DNA from: Clostridiales bacterium | GTDB lineage: Bacteria > Bacillota > Clostridia > Oscillospirales > CAG-272 | Reading direction: 5' to 3' | Assembly: GCA_003523225.1 (NCBI GenBank) | Contig: DPGK01000021.1 | Location: 1 to 64,000 of the forward strand | DNA length: 64,000 bases | Part shown: positions 34,233-44,001 of the stretch, one piece after another | Layout of the letters: each line of letters starts with the position of its first letter | How positions within the stretch are numbered: position 1 is the stretch's first letter | Notes under the pieces: generated by a model | The model's database searches: none | The model's input: only the letters and a program-made list of their open reading frames with translations | What the model was told of the DNA's origin: nothing | Program-made: the position numbers and the translations under genes

Positions 34233-35345
34233 TCAGTCAATAAATCCACGAAGGTGTCTTGCACGGCTGGGATGACGCAGCTTTCTCAGCGCCTTAGCCT
34301 CGATCTGACGAATACGCTCACGTGTAATGTCAAATTCCTTGCCGACCTCTTCCAGCGTGCGGCATCTTCCGTCGTAAAGACCGAAGCGCAGCTTTATCAC
34401 ATGCTCCTCACGCGGTGTAAGCGTGTGAAGCTCGCGGTCAAGCACCTCGCGCAGAATGGTCTGAGACGCGGCGTCTGCCGGAGCGGGAGTTTCATCGTCG
34501 GGTATGAAATCGCCCAGATGAGTATCCTCTTCCTCGCCGATAGGCGTTTCAAGAGATACCGGCTCCTGTGCGATCTTCATAATCTCGCGCACCTTTTCGG
34601 CGCTCATGCCCATCTTTTCTCCGATCTCATCTGCGGTCGCCTCACGTCCCAGCTCCTGAAGCATCTGACGCTGGTAGCGATTGACCTTATGGATCGTTTC
34701 AACCATATGCACAGGTATTCTGATGGTGCGCGCCTGATCTGCGATCGCGCGGTTAATTGCCTGGCGTATCCACCAGGTTGCATATGTCGAAAACTTGTAT
34801 CCCTTGGTGTAATCAAACTTTTCGACCGCCTTCATCAGACCGAGATTTCCCTCCTGGATCAGATCGAGGAAGAACATTCCCTTGCCGACATATCTTTTTG
34901 CAATGCTGACAACAAGACGAAGGTTGGCAACGACCAGCTTGTCCTGTGCCGCCTGTCTTTCCTCGGCGGATTTTGTCTCATCGGTCATGACCTTGGCAAG
35001 CTCAAGCTCGCTTTCCGAGTCAAGCAGCGGAACACGTCCGATCTCCTTGAGGTACATACGCACCGGGTCGTCGATAGTAAGCCCCTCCTGCTCCAGGATG
35101 CGCTCCATATTCTCACCGACACCGAAATTTTCGACCTCATTCTCGATCTTATCCATTTCGGAGTTTGACATTTCTCCGGTCAGGGAAATTCCGCCGTCCT
35201 CAAGCGCGTCGTAAACCTTGTCCATCTTGTCTATATCATAATCAAGATCATCCAAAGCATCCTCAAAGTCGCTATCGGAAAGGCTTCCGTTCTTGCCTTT
35301 TTCGATAAGCTCGTTTACATCCATGTTCTTTTCGTTTTCGTTCAT
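34233..35345 (-). CDS. rpoD: Primary sigma factor SigA/RpoD
   Basis: A 370-residue housekeeping sigma factor. It has a short acidic region 1.1, region 1.2 ([16 protein letters not shown]), region 2 with [14 protein letters not shown] for -10 melting, region 3 ([19 protein letters not shown]) and region 4.2 ([27 protein letters not shown]) for -35 contact. ATG 35345 has GAAAGGA at good spacing. It follows dnaG on the same strand, the classical dnaG-rpoD order of Firmicutes. Confidence 0.97.
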   Translation of the reverse strand: MNENEKNMDVNELIEKGKNGSLSDSDFEDALDDLDYDIDKMDKVYDALEDGGISLTGEMSNSEMDKIENEVENFGVGENMERILEQEGLTIDDPVRMYLKEIGRVPLLDSESELELAKVMTDETKSAEERQAAQDKLVVANLRLVVSIAKRYVGKGMFFLDLIQEGNLGLMKAVEKFDYTKGYKFSTYATWWIRQAINRAIADQARTIRIPVHMVETIHKVNRYQRQMLQELGREATADEIGEKMGMSAEKVREIMKIAQEPVSLETPIGEEEDTHLGDFIPDDETPAPADAASQTILREVLDRELHTLTPREEHVIKLRFGLYDGRCRTLEEVGKEFDITRERIRQIEAKALRKLRHPSRARHLRGFID

Positions 35346-35488
35346 TTTGATTTCCTTTCGGTATGTGCGCGGATGCACCGCGGAAAAATATATGTCAGAA
35401 TAATTTTTTGATACAAGCTCAACGCACCGCCGCAATTACGCATATGCGGCAAACACAGTACACAGATTTCCGGTACGCCCGCCGTTTC

Positions 35489-37288
35489 TTATAAATTATT
35501 TCCTGTTTTAGCGTTTTTATCCTTGAGGGCTGCCAGCGCGCGCCGTTTTGCTTCAAGCTCGTCAGCAAGGCTGACATTTTCACTGTCCTTTGTATGCTCC
35601 CGGCGCAGCACTTCCGCCGCCGCCTCAAGCACGTCAAGCCCGTTTTCGGAAAGCTGCTCACGGCGTTTGCGGCAACGTTCAAGCCGGCTTATTTCATCGG
35701 TGGAAAAGCTCTCTCCGAGGAGTGTGAAATCAAAACCGCGGTCGCTTCCGTGAAGTGCACAAATTGCATCAAACGCCCGCCTGCCCAAGTCAGTAAAGAA
35801 ATCTCCGCTTTCAAGTCTGACTTTTCCTGACATCACCGCCTCGCGATGCGATTCATAAAGTAAAAGAAGCCCCAGTACAGTTTCCTCGGCTGACGCCGCG
35901 CGGGGATTTTTTGCCGCATCAGGATTCACCCTGTCTCCGAAGTCGCGTATTGACGCGGACGCCGCCCGGCTCAGCTCCGCGGAATGCTCCTTTTTCCTCA
36001 GAGCACGTTCGTGCTCCACGTCGCGCTTTATGACATCTGCAGGCAGAGCCAGCTTTTCTGCCGCCCGCGATATGTAGATTTCGCGTTCAACGCTTGAATA
36101 ATACTCGGAAATTATTTTTACAAGCTCCTCGGCGGCTTTCAGCCTGCCCTGCTGATCCTTTATATCGTATTTTGCAAATACCGCCTCAGACTTGAATTCA
36201 AATCCCGTGCGGCTTCTGTCTATCAGGTTAGAAAAAGACGCTCCGCCGTATTTCTTAATATACTCGTCCGGGTCCTTGGCGCCCTCGACCTTCAGCACCC
36301 TGACATTAACTCCGACGCCGCCCAACACGCGCATTGCCTTGTTGGCGGCGTTTACGCCCGCGTCGTCGGAATCGTAGCAGATTATCACTTCCTTGGTGTA
36401 CTTCGCCATAATGCGGGCGTGTTCCTCGGTGATGGCCGTGCCGAGCGTTGCCACCGCATTTTCAAATCCGGCTGCGTGCAGGGCGATAACGTCCATATAG
36501 CCCTCGCAAAGTATCATCCTTTCGGCGCATTTGTTCTTTGCAAAATTCAGCGCAAAAAGGTTTCGGCTCTTTTTGAATGCCGGCGTGTCCGAGGTGTTAA
36601 GGTATTTGGGCTTTGAATCATCCATAACGCGACCGCCGAAGGCGACCACGTTGCCCGCAACATCAATGATAGGAAACATCACTCGGTTGCGGAAATAATC
36701 ATAGTGCCTGCCGCTTTTGGCGCTTTTCCCGCACAGAAATCCCGCCGTCATCTCCTCCTCGGTATATCCGAGGCTTTTAAGATACGACGTCAGCATCCCG
36801 AAATCATTTGGGGAATACCCAAGTCCGAAATGCTTTATAACCGACCCCGATAGCTGGCGTGTACCGCAAAGATATTCAAGCGCTGCTCCACCGTACTTCG
36901 GGTCATAAAGGCATTTGTGATAAAACTTTGCCGCCGCGCGGTTCATATCAAGCACGCGCTTGCGAGATACCGCCTCGCGGGCTTCGGTTGCGTCACGCGG
37001 AATTTCGATACCCGCCTTCGCCGCCAAAAATTCAATTGCCGCAACGTAGTCAAGATTTTCGATCTTACGGATAAACGTGACCACATCCCCGCCCGCTCCG
37101 CAGCCGAAGCAGTAAAAATGCGGCGACTGATCGTTTGCAAACACGGTAAAGGACGGAGATTTTTCATTATGGAAGGGGCAGATGCCGACAAGGTTAGAAC
37201 CTGCGCGTTTAAGTGTCACATAGCTTCCGATTATCTGTTCAATGTCACTGCGGGCGACTATTTCTTCAATCGTTTCGCGCGGGATCAT
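35489..37288 (-). CDS. dnaG: DNA primase
   Basis: A 599-residue primase. The CHC2 zinc finger is at the N-terminus (CPFHNEKSPSF and FYCFGCGAGGD). The TOPRIM catalytic core follows with ILCEGYMDVIAL and ICYDSDDAG. The C-terminal helicase-binding domain is present. ATG 37288 follows AGGAGAAAGGC. It makes RNA primers on the lagging strand with DnaB. It precedes rpoD with a 143-base gap. Confidence 0.97.
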   Translation of the reverse strand: MIPRETIEEIVARSDIEQIIGSYVTLKRAGSNLVGICPFHNEKSPSFTVFANDQSPHFYCFGCGAGGDVVTFIRKIENLDYVAAIEFLAAKAGIEIPRDATEAREAVSRKRVLDMNRAAAKFYHKCLYDPKYGGAALEYLCGTRQLSGSVIKHFGLGYSPNDFGMLTSYLKSLGYTEEEMTAGFLCGKSAKSGRHYDYFRNRVMFPIIDVAGNVVAFGGRVMDDSKPKYLNTSDTPAFKKSRNLFALNFAKNKCAERMILCEGYMDVIALHAAGFENAVATLGTAITEEHARIMAKYTKEVIICYDSDDAGVNAANKAMRVLGGVGVNVRVLKVEGAKDPDEYIKKYGGASFSNLIDRSRTGFEFKSEAVFAKYDIKDQQGRLKAAEELVKIISEYYSSVEREIYISRAAEKLALPADVIKRDVEHERALRKKEHSAELSRAASASIRDFGDRVNPDAAKNPRAASAEETVLGLLLLYESHREAVMSGKVRLESGDFFTDLGRRAFDAICALHGSDRGFDFTLLGESFSTDEISRLERCRKRREQLSENGLDVLEAAAEVLRREHTKDSENVSLADELEAKRRALAALKDKNAKTGNNL

Positions 37289-37340
37289 GCCTTTCTCCTT
37301 CCTTAATTTCGCCTTACATAAATAATATACGCGCAAAAAT

Positions 37341-37360
37341 GCCGAAATCCTCTTTTCGGC
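37341..37360 (-). terminator. Terminator of the hflX-yigZ unit
   Basis: GCCGAAA and TTTCGGC around a 6-nt loop (37341-37360), with ATTTTT following on the minus strand. On the plus strand a long T run follows too. Confidence 0.6.
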
Positions 37361-37438
37361 GCGATTTTTTTATAAAAAACTCTTTTTTCGTAGAAAAAAT
37401 TTCACAGAAAAACTTTTTCGTTGAAAAAGCAATGTCAA

Positions 37439-38104
37439 TTATTCCCTGCCGTATTTTGTTCCGGCGTCAACCGTCCGCACTCTGCCCGCCGTCATTTCGG
37501 TAATACGGTCAGACAGCGCGCCTGCAACTTCGGAGCGCGCCGAGATAACAATGCTGACCTCCCCGCCGAAATCCACGGAATCCACCTCAGCGCCGAAGCG
37601 CGGAAGCTCCAGAGTTATCTTCTGGTGGTCGGCATACCCGCAGGTAAGGCTCAAGAGCGAGCGCGGGATCATCCTCACGCACCCGGCATCCTCTATCGCC
37701 TGCTTGGCAGCACCGGAATAAGCGCGCAAAAGCCCGCCCGTTCCCAGAAGTATCCCGCCGAAATAGCGGGTAACCACCACAGCGGCGTCACACACTCCGG
37801 TCTTGCGCAGCACCTCAAGCACAGGCATTCCGGCGCTGCCCTGAGGCTCGCCGTCGTCGGAGTATCTTTCAGCCCCCGAACGGAGCGTATACGCCCAAAC
37901 ATTGTGCCGCGCGTCGGGGTGCTGCTTTTTTATGCTTCTGATGAACTCCGTCGCCGCCGCTTCCGATTCAACCGGAACGGCGACGCCGAGAAATTCCGAG
38001 CGGCGATCCTCGTAAAGGCTTTCTCCCCTGCCGCTCAGTGTGGTATATGGTTCAAACCCCATAAAACACTCCACTTCTTCCGCCCGGATGTCGGGCTGAC
38101 TCAT
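37439..38104 (-). CDS. yigZ: YigZ/IMPACT family protein
   Basis: A 221-residue protein of the IMPACT family: GEPQGSAGMPVL and VVVTRYFGGILLGTGGLLRAYS are the signature lines of the N-terminal UPF0029 domain, and the end fits the DUF1949 ferredoxin-like domain. Relatives bind ribosomal or tRNA-related targets; the role in bacteria is not settled. Its start overlaps the hflX stop by four bases, so the pair is co-translated. Confidence 0.9.
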   Translation of the reverse strand: MSQPDIRAEEVECFMGFEPYTTLSGRGESLYEDRRSEFLGVAVPVESEAAATEFIRSIKKQHPDARHNVWAYTLRSGAERYSDDGEPQGSAGMPVLEVLRKTGVCDAAVVVTRYFGGILLGTGGLLRAYSGAAKQAIEDAGCVRMIPRSLLSLTCGYADHQKITLELPRFGAEVDSVDFGGEVSIVISARSEVAGALSDRITEMTAGRVRTVDAGTKYGRE

Positions 38105-39384
38105 TTTATTTCGTATGCCGCAAGAATGCCGCGTGTTTTTGCGTCAGCTATCGCTTCAGCGGTTATATACTCGTCGCCGTACTCAACATTTTCCACCGCC
38201 GCAAGACGGTAAAGAGTGTTAAGCAATCCCGCTTCGCTGTTGGGGAACCGGAAGCAAACGCGCACCTTTCCCTCGCGCACTATATCCTCAAGCATTCCTA
38301 CCATCTGTTCAATTCCCTCGCCTGTGAGCGCAGAAACGCATACGGCGCGGTTTACTCCGTTCGGGACAAGGGTAGGCATGGGTATTCCCTCCGCCTCGCG
38401 GTCGCACTTGTTGTAAACCACAAGCGTCGGCTTGCCGCCAGCACCCAGCTCCGCAAGCAGATCCTCGGTCACGCGCATCTGCTGAGGATACTCGGGATCT
38501 GATGCATCGACGATATGCAAAAGGATATCAGCAAGTGCCGCTTCCTCAAGCGTTGAGCGGAACGCCTTGACAAGATGATGCGGAAGCCTTCTGATAAATC
38601 CGACCGTATCGGTCAGCAGTACGCTCTCTCCGCCCGGCAGAGTAAACTTGCGCGTCGTGGGATCAAGAGTCGCAAACAGCTTATCCTCGGCAAGTATCCC
38701 CGCGTCGGTCAGACGATTAAGCAGGGTGGATTTCCCCGCGTTGGTGTATCCGACAATAGCAACCCGCGCAAGACCGCTGCGCTCACGCGCCGCACGTGTG
38801 GTGCGCCGGGTGTTTTCAACCGCGTCAAGCTCCTCCTCCAGTGCCGCAATACGCCTTGAAAGGTGACGCCGGTCTGATTCCAGCTTTGACTCACCCGGAC
38901 CGCGTGTACCTATACCGCCGCCAAGCCTTGAAAGCTGCTTGCCCTTTCCGACAAGCCTCGGCGCGGTATATTTCAGCTGAGCCAGTTCGACCTGCAGCTT
39001 TCCTTCCGCAGTCGCGGCATGAAGTGCAAATATGTCAAGAATGAGCATCGAGCGGTCGATCACGCGGACGTCCCCCAGCTCATCCTCCACATTTCTTATC
39101 TGCGACGGGGTCATTTCGCAGTCAAATACGCAAAGCTCCGCTCCGCATTCTTCGCATATCGTCTTAAGCTCGGCAACCTTGCCGCTGCCTATAACTGTGC
39201 GGACGTCCGGCTTGTCTCTTGTCTGCACCAGCCTCGCCGCCACCTCAGCCCCGGCTGTCTCGGCAAGGCGAGCAAGTTCATCAAGAGATATCTCGCATTC
39301 GCCATCCTTCATGTCGGAGGTATCGACCCCCACAAGCACTGCCGTGCCGGTCTTTTTTTCTTCTTCAATATTGTTCATTGTCAT
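38101..39384 (-). CDS. hflX: Ribosome-associated GTPase HflX
   Basis: A 427-residue GTPase. The N-terminal HflX domain ends in the Gly-rich linker LSRLGGGIGTRGPGESKLE. The G domain has G1 GYTNAGKS, G3 DTVGF and G4 NKCD. HflX splits stalled ribosomes and rescues them under stress. ATG 39384 follows AGAAAGGA; the upstream frame has no site. It is followed by yigZ with a four-base overlap. Confidence 0.95.
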   Translation of the reverse strand: MTMNNIEEEKKTGTAVLVGVDTSDMKDGECEISLDELARLAETAGAEVAARLVQTRDKPDVRTVIGSGKVAELKTICEECGAELCVFDCEMTPSQIRNVEDELGDVRVIDRSMLILDIFALHAATAEGKLQVELAQLKYTAPRLVGKGKQLSRLGGGIGTRGPGESKLESDRRHLSRRIAALEEELDAVENTRRTTRAARERSGLARVAIVGYTNAGKSTLLNRLTDAGILAEDKLFATLDPTTRKFTLPGGESVLLTDTVGFIRRLPHHLVKAFRSTLEEAALADILLHIVDASDPEYPQQMRVTEDLLAELGAGGKPTLVVYNKCDREAEGIPMPTLVPNGVNRAVCVSALTGEGIEQMVGMLEDIVREGKVRVCFRFPNSEAGLLNTLYRLAAVENVEYGDEYITAEAIADAKTRGILAAYEIK

Positions 39385-39437
39385 TGCTTTGTTTCCTTTC
39401 TTATGTGAAATTCCTAAAGGAGAAGGAAAAGAAAGCA

Positions 39438-39474
39438 GGGACAAGCCGCCACATCTCTGCGCACAACTTGTCCC
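39438..39474 (-). terminator. Terminator of rpmE
   Basis: GGGACAAG (39438-39445) and CTTGTCCC (39467-39474) form a stem 21 bases apart, with a T-rich TGCTTTCTTTT on the minus-strand exit side. Confidence 0.6.
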
Positions 39475-39491
39475 CGCATTCGTTACAAAGC

Positions 39492-39707
39492 TTATTTGCT
39501 GCTTGCCTCGAGTCTCTTTTTGAATTTATCAACTCTGCCGCCGGCGTCAACGAATTTCTGCTTACCGGTAAAGAAAGGATGGCACTTTGAGCAAATTTCA
39601 ACCTTGATTTCTCCGCCCTTAGGGTTGGTCGAACGGGTGCGAACGGTCTCACCGCAAGCGCACCGGATGGTGACTTCCTCGTATTTAGGATGGATACCCT
39701 CTTTCAC
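39492..39707 (-). CDS. rpmE: Ribosomal protein bL31
   Basis: A 71-residue zinc-binding (C+) bL31. [19 protein letters not shown] and [15 protein letters not shown] give the four Cys ligands. GTG 39707 is used because GAGGTG lies six bases upstream, and the product then starts as other bL31 proteins do. A longer GTG at 39716 is in frame. A consensus-like minus-strand promoter (TTGCAA, 17 nt, TATAAT, 39788-39760) stands upstream. Confidence 0.95.
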   Translation of the reverse strand: MKEGIHPKYEEVTIRCACGETVRTRSTNPKGGEIKVEICSKCHPFFTGKQKFVDAGGRVDKFKKRLEASSK

Positions 39708-39759
39708 TTTTAACACCTCGCTTCGTATAAAATGCTGCCTGTTATCGCAATTACGCTAT

Positions 39760-39788
39760 ATTATATCATATCGGAACGGATTTTGCAA
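39760..39788 (-). promoter_or_regulatory. Promoter of rpmE
   Basis: On the minus strand TTGCAA (39788-39783), 17-nt spacer, TATAAT (39765-39760). Confidence 0.75.
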
Positions 39789-39910
39789 TACTTTTTGAAA
39801 TTTTTTTCGCACCGCAGAGCATATTTTCTGTTTTTTCCGGGCGCTGATATGCATTTTTGCGAAAGAATATTGATTTTTACGCTGCAAGCTGCCTCTCTTA
39901 CGGTAATTTC

Positions 39911-39939
39911 TTTACAATCCGCATTTTTTATGCTACAAT
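39911..39939 (+). promoter_or_regulatory. Promoter of mtaB
   Basis: TTTACA (39911-39916), 17-nt spacer and TACAAT (39934-39939), 34 bases before the start codon. Confidence 0.7.
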
Positions 39940-39973
39940 ATAATAATCAAAAACTCCACTTGAAGGTAACTTT

Positions 39974-41326
39974 ATGAATGATATAAAACCCACAGTCGGC
40001 ATTCTCACGCTCGGCTGTAAAGTAAACCAATACGAAAGCGAAGCGGCGGCAGAGGAGCTGTCACGGCGCGGATACACCGTGATTTCTCCCGATGAGCCAT
40101 GCGGAGCGTACATTATCAATACCTGTACCGTAACCGCAGAGGCTGCGCGCAAGTCGCGGCAGATGATACGAAGGCTGCGCAGCCGCTCCCCCGACGCGTT
40201 CATAATCGTCACCGGATGCCTTGCGCAGACGTCGGCAGACGAGGTAGCCGCCATTGCCGGAGTTGATGCCGTCGTCGGCAATTCGCGCAAGCTCGCCGCG
40301 GTTGACGAGCTTGACCGCCTTGTGGCGGAAGGCAGAAACACACGACCGTCAAAAGATGTCGCTCCGCTTGACGGCAGTACCTTTGAGCCGATGAATATCT
40401 CCTCCTTCTCGCGCACACGTGTTTACGTTAAGATCGAGGACGGCTGCGAAAACCGCTGTTCCTACTGCATTATTCCGGACGCACGCGGACCGGTACGATC
40501 AAAGCCGGCGGTTGAGGTGCTCTCTGAGGTCGCTTCCCTTGTGCGCGGAGGGACACGGGAGATAGTTATAACCGGAATTGAGGTCGCCTCGTATGGCAAA
40601 GACCTTGAAAACACCACGCTCGAAGGACTGCTTTGCGACATTGACGCGCTTCCCGAGGCTTCGGGAGGCGATGTAAGGATAAGGCTCGGTTCTCTTGAGC
40701 CGTCCCTGCTCCGCGCGGAATTTATTAAGAAGATCTCCGGGCTTTCCTCGCTTGCGCCGCATTTTCATATTTCGCTTCAAAGCGGATGCTCGCGCACGCT
40801 TGCCGCAATGCGCCGCAAATACAACGCGGAGCGCGCAATGCGAGTGCTTGACGACCTGCGGGCGGCAATTCCCGGTGTGCAGTTCACCTGCGACGTTATC
40901 GTCGGCTTTCCGGGAGAAACAGAAGCGGATTTTTCCGAGACTCTTGACTTTATGAAAAACGCTCGCTTTCTTGCGGCTCATATTTTCCCGTATTCACAGC
41001 GCAAGGGAACTCCGGCGGCGTCAATGCCGGGGCAGATACCGGAAAACGAAAAGCACCGCCGCGCCGCTGTGCTTTCGGAGCTTCAGCAGGAAATAAGGAA
41101 AGACATACTCCGCGAAACGATAGCCGATTCCCCGCTGACACGTGTGCTGTTTGAAACCTTTGACGGAAGCATTTCCTCGGGACACACCGATTCATTCATT
41201 GAGGTGCACGTTCCATCCTCGGAAAATCTGCACGGAAGGATGCTTCCCGTAAAGCTCTGCGGCATAGCCGAGGATAATTCCTTTGAATATGGTTCGCTCT
41301 GCCTCGGCACTCTTGCCGTGAACTGA
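39974..41326 (+). CDS. mtaB: tRNA methylthiotransferase MtaB
   Basis: A 450-residue radical SAM enzyme. The N-terminal UPF0004 domain has TLGCKVNQYES and a TCTVT segment, giving the first cluster's Cys ligands. The radical SAM Cys triad is in CENRCSYCIIP. The middle TIM-barrel lines and a C-terminal TRAM-like segment are present. It adds a methylthio group to t6A37 of tRNA. AGGTAAC precedes the ATG. The next gene follows after 22 bases. Confidence 0.95.
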   Translation: MNDIKPTVGILTLGCKVNQYESEAAAEELSRRGYTVISPDEPCGAYIINTCTVTAEAARKSRQMIRRLRSRSPDAFIIVTGCLAQTSADEVAAIAGVDAVVGNSRKLAAVDELDRLVAEGRNTRPSKDVAPLDGSTFEPMNISSFSRTRVYVKIEDGCENRCSYCIIPDARGPVRSKPAVEVLSEVASLVRGGTREIVITGIEVASYGKDLENTTLEGLLCDIDALPEASGGDVRIRLGSLEPSLLRAEFIKKISGLSSLAPHFHISLQSGCSRTLAAMRRKYNAERAMRVLDDLRAAIPGVQFTCDVIVGFPGETEADFSETLDFMKNARFLAAHIFPYSQRKGTPAASMPGQIPENEKHRRAAVLSELQQEIRKDILRETIADSPLTRVLFETFDGSISSGHTDSFIEVHVPSSENLHGRMLPVKLCGIAEDNSFEYGSLCLGTLAVN

Positions 41327-41348
41327 TATATGATGTAAAGGTAAGAAA

Positions 41349-42764
41349 ATGAACGATACCGATCAGACATACAATATTGCAAGTCCACGCCGCCGCGGAG
41401 CGGTAAGCGGCTTCGGGACAGCCAGCCGCGAATATCTTGAAGCTGTACGCGCAGATCTGAGGCTTGCCGTCACACCGGACGAATTTGTCGCGGCGTGCGG
41501 CATACTTCGTATGCTCAGGCGAGACCCAACCGCAGACGAGCTGTATTTTATCTCGGAGTATATATGCGCTTCCAAAAAAATGCCCTCAGCCCTGAGGGTG
41601 AAAGAAGTGCGCTCGGATGATCCGGCTCTTCTGACACTTTTCGGGGATCTTACCGGGCGATGCATTGAGGAACAGATACGCTCAGGTGCGGCAGCGACCT
41701 CGCTCCGTCCCGTGCCGCTTGTTCACCTTGCCTACACTGCCGCAGGCGTCCGCCACTCCGACTTTACCGTCAGTATTTCCTCGGAGCAGTCGCCCACAGT
41801 ACCGATGTGTGCCTCGCCATGCGCCATTGCCGCCTCTGGCAGCTTTCGGATCGCTGTGTCACGCAAAAGACTTTCCGCGCGCTTTTCCGCACGTGAAGGA
41901 GACCTGTTGATACTTCTTGCACCTGCTGATGACTGCGCTCCCGATGTCTTTGCGGCGCGCATATCCCATGTCGCCGCCTCTCTTGCAATGTCCGCCATCC
42001 AGCCGGTGCTTTATCCCGAATCGGGATACGGACTTATTTTTGACATTGCCGCAATCTGCCGCGGCGGAAGGCTGAACACTCCAATGTTGCCCGGCGCACC
42101 TGATCACGCCGAGGCGTTCTGCCATGCTTTCGGCGGAACTGTGCTTGCGGCAATACGCCCGGAAGCCTTTGACCGTGCGGGCAAGATTTTTGAAGGCTCC
42201 GGCATACGCGCATTTCCCTTTGGGGATGTATTCGGCGACGGCTTCCTTATTTCTTCCGCCAACAGCGAAAGCCGCACTCTTGAAACAATGGTCAATCTGC
42301 CTTCCGACCTGCTTTGGCGGCTCAGATTTTACCGCGACGCGTCAATGACGGCAATATCCGCTCCGATTCCGGGAAGCGCAGATGCCAATATTATCGGGAA
42401 TCCCTGCTCTGACGCACACCGTACCGAGTGCGGGAAAATTGCCTTTTTCCCGGAAGCACAGCTTTTGATCTCAGCGGCGCGCGCCGCAGGTCCTGACCCG
42501 GTAAGTGCGATACGCGTGGCATTCGAAACGGCGGCGTGCCCCCTCGTTGAGTGCGGCGCACCCACAGAAGCTATTCGCTACGCCGTCTGCGGAAGTCTCG
42601 CCACAGAGGACAGCTCGGCAATTCCGCTGATTTTGGGACTTGACGCATATGTGCGCGACTGCGAGCCTTATGTCGCCGCAGCTCACTTCGGACTTTGCCG
42701 CTCCGGCTCCGCAATAACCGTTTTTGCCTTTGCCTCTGCCGGACCCAAAAACAAATACATCTGA
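41349..42764 (+). CDS. Hypothetical protein, possible PurL-like fold
   Basis: A 471-residue protein of unknown function. An early line RRDPTADELYFISEYI recalls the NPT-x-x-E-L motif of PurL, and the rest has two related alpha/beta halves with Gly-rich loops (CASPCAIAASGSFRIAVS; GDLLILLAPADD) as in PurM-like AIR synthase folds. The SEHC and nucleotide-binding residues of true FGAM synthase are not found. It is therefore at best a diverged, probably inactive relative. It follows mtaB closely, so the two may be co-transcribed. The G+C-rich codon use matches its neighbours. Confidence 0.5.
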   Translation: MNDTDQTYNIASPRRRGAVSGFGTASREYLEAVRADLRLAVTPDEFVAACGILRMLRRDPTADELYFISEYICASKKMPSALRVKEVRSDDPALLTLFGDLTGRCIEEQIRSGAAATSLRPVPLVHLAYTAAGVRHSDFTVSISSEQSPTVPMCASPCAIAASGSFRIAVSRKRLSARFSAREGDLLILLAPADDCAPDVFAARISHVAASLAMSAIQPVLYPESGYGLIFDIAAICRGGRLNTPMLPGAPDHAEAFCHAFGGTVLAAIRPEAFDRAGKIFEGSGIRAFPFGDVFGDGFLISSANSESRTLETMVNLPSDLLWRLRFYRDASMTAISAPIPGSADANIIGNPCSDAHRTECGKIAFFPEAQLLISAARAAGPDPVSAIRVAFETAACPLVECGAPTEAIRYAVCGSLATEDSSAIPLILGLDAYVRDCEPYVAAAHFGLCRSGSAITVFAFASAGPKNKYI

Positions 42765-43105
42765 TCCCATCCGCCCATATTTCTTAAAATAAAGTAGCTT
42801 AAAACTTTAATCTGCTATTTTTATATTTTTTCTCAAAACATATTCGGTATGTATTGACAAGCAAAAATTTTTCCAATATAATTAATAGTAGTGAGAAAGT
42901 ATCACTCGCAAGAAACAAATACGTTACAGAACTGAGAGACGACTCAAGCGGAACCAGTTTATATGTATATTATATCGATCCATGGGATGGAACATCTCAC
43001 ATCTGCCTTTATTCTGCATTATGCGATGGAAGCTACAATGGATATTCATACACCGCTTCAGTACGTGTCGGTGGAAAAAATGATTAAAAGGGGGAAATAA
43101 ATCTT
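42765..43105 (+). other. Intergenic region with a strong promoter
   Basis: TTGACA (42854-42859), 17-nt spacer (to 42876) and TATAAT (42877-42882) form a near-consensus promoter for the gene at 43106. An open frame that would start at the TTG of this -35 (42854-43087) reads DSSGTSLYVYYIDPWDGTSH near its end. It cannot be initiated there and has no ribosome binding site further on. It may be the tail of a lost gene. Confidence 0.6.
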
Positions 43106-43873
43106 ATGAAAAGCATTACGGTTATTTTATGCGCAACGCTTCTTGCATTCACGCTTGCATTGGGAATCTCGGCTGCACCAAACGAATTATATCACAGCCT
43201 TTCGGACGTTCAAAGCGGCAGTGAGCTTGCAGGCGTAATGTCCGACATAGAGGAAAGCAGTCTTATTGCCGATGCCGATTTTGACGGCGCGTACAAAGTC
43301 CGTTCCATGACACCCGGCGAATTTCTTTCCCTTGCTTCGGGCGAGACTCAAAGCGCAGACGTATCCGGCTCCGACACCGGTGTATTCTGGTACCTCGTAT
43401 CGGATGACGGCGCTCTTGCCAAGGTCGGAATGACGAACGGAAAATGGAATGTTCTCGGTAAGAGCACGGAAACGGAGGTCAATATGACCGCATCCGATAT
43501 CGGGAATTTCCTTTCCGCCGCTCCCGCATATGCCGGTGCATACTGCATAGACGTACCCGAATATCACACGTCGTTTATTTACTTTGAAAATTCCGACGGC
43601 AGATACGTTATCCCCTTCGGCAGCCGACCGGATCTTACGGGACTCGAAAACGGCATTTCCTACGCCATCGCGGACGCGGCAGACCTTCTTACTCAGTGCT
43701 TCGGAAGTCCTGAGGCGGCAAACGCGGATATATACGGCGGAGCATCCGGTAACGTGAACGACTCCGAAATCATCACGACAGCCGTAATAGCGTCGGTATG
43801 CGCGCTTGCACTTCTTGCGACGGTAGTCGGAGCTTTCCTTGTTTTCAAAAGAAAAAAGACCGTTTCGGTATAA
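43106..43873 (+). CDS. Secreted protein with C-terminal membrane anchor
   Basis: A 255-residue protein with a signal peptide (about 1-23, cleavage after ISAA), an acidic extracytoplasmic body, a single membrane helix (about 224-246, TAVIASVCALALLATVVGAFLVF) and a basic end KRKKTVSV that should remain inside. No LPxTG is seen. The body has Tyr/Phe-rich strands (YIFENSDGRYVIPFGS-like) but no known domain. The start follows GGGGG at about 12 bases. Its own strong promoter stands 220 bases upstream. A sensory or structural surface role is possible. Confidence 0.6.
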   Translation: MKSITVILCATLLAFTLALGISAAPNELYHSLSDVQSGSELAGVMSDIEESSLIADADFDGAYKVRSMTPGEFLSLASGETQSADVSGSDTGVFWYLVSDDGALAKVGMTNGKWNVLGKSTETEVNMTASDIGNFLSAAPAYAGAYCIDVPEYHTSFIYFENSDGRYVIPFGSRPDLTGLENGISYAIADAADLLTQCFGSPEAANADIYGGASGNVNDSEIITTAVIASVCALALLATVVGAFLVFKRKKTVSV

Positions 43874-43919
43874 TTTTTCGCTTAAAGTTGAGTTTTTCAA
43901 ATAAAAAAGCAAAAAACTC

Positions 43920-43948
43920 TTGCAATTTCTTTCGGATTATGCTATAAT
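43920..43948 (+). promoter_or_regulatory. Promoter of rpmB
   Basis: TTGCAA (43920-43925), 17-nt spacer and TATAAT (43943-43948), about 54 bases before the start codon. Confidence 0.75.
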
Positions 43949-44001
43949 AGCGGATGTTATATGTGAATTATTTATCACCGTATACAGAGGAGGTGTCAGG
44001 A

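Noticed and set aside
34194-35168. Long open frame on the plus strand opposite rpoD
   Set aside because: It is a shadow of the rpoD coding strand; the antisense translation has no domain and no ribosome binding site. The same holds for the long antisense frames opposite the solute-binding gene, dnaG, hflX and the murE-ftsI region.
42854-43087. A 77-codon frame starting at 42854
   Set aside because: Its only possible early start is the TTG of a consensus -35 hexamer (TTGACA, with TATAAT 17 bases later), upstream of the transcription start. It cannot be translated from there.
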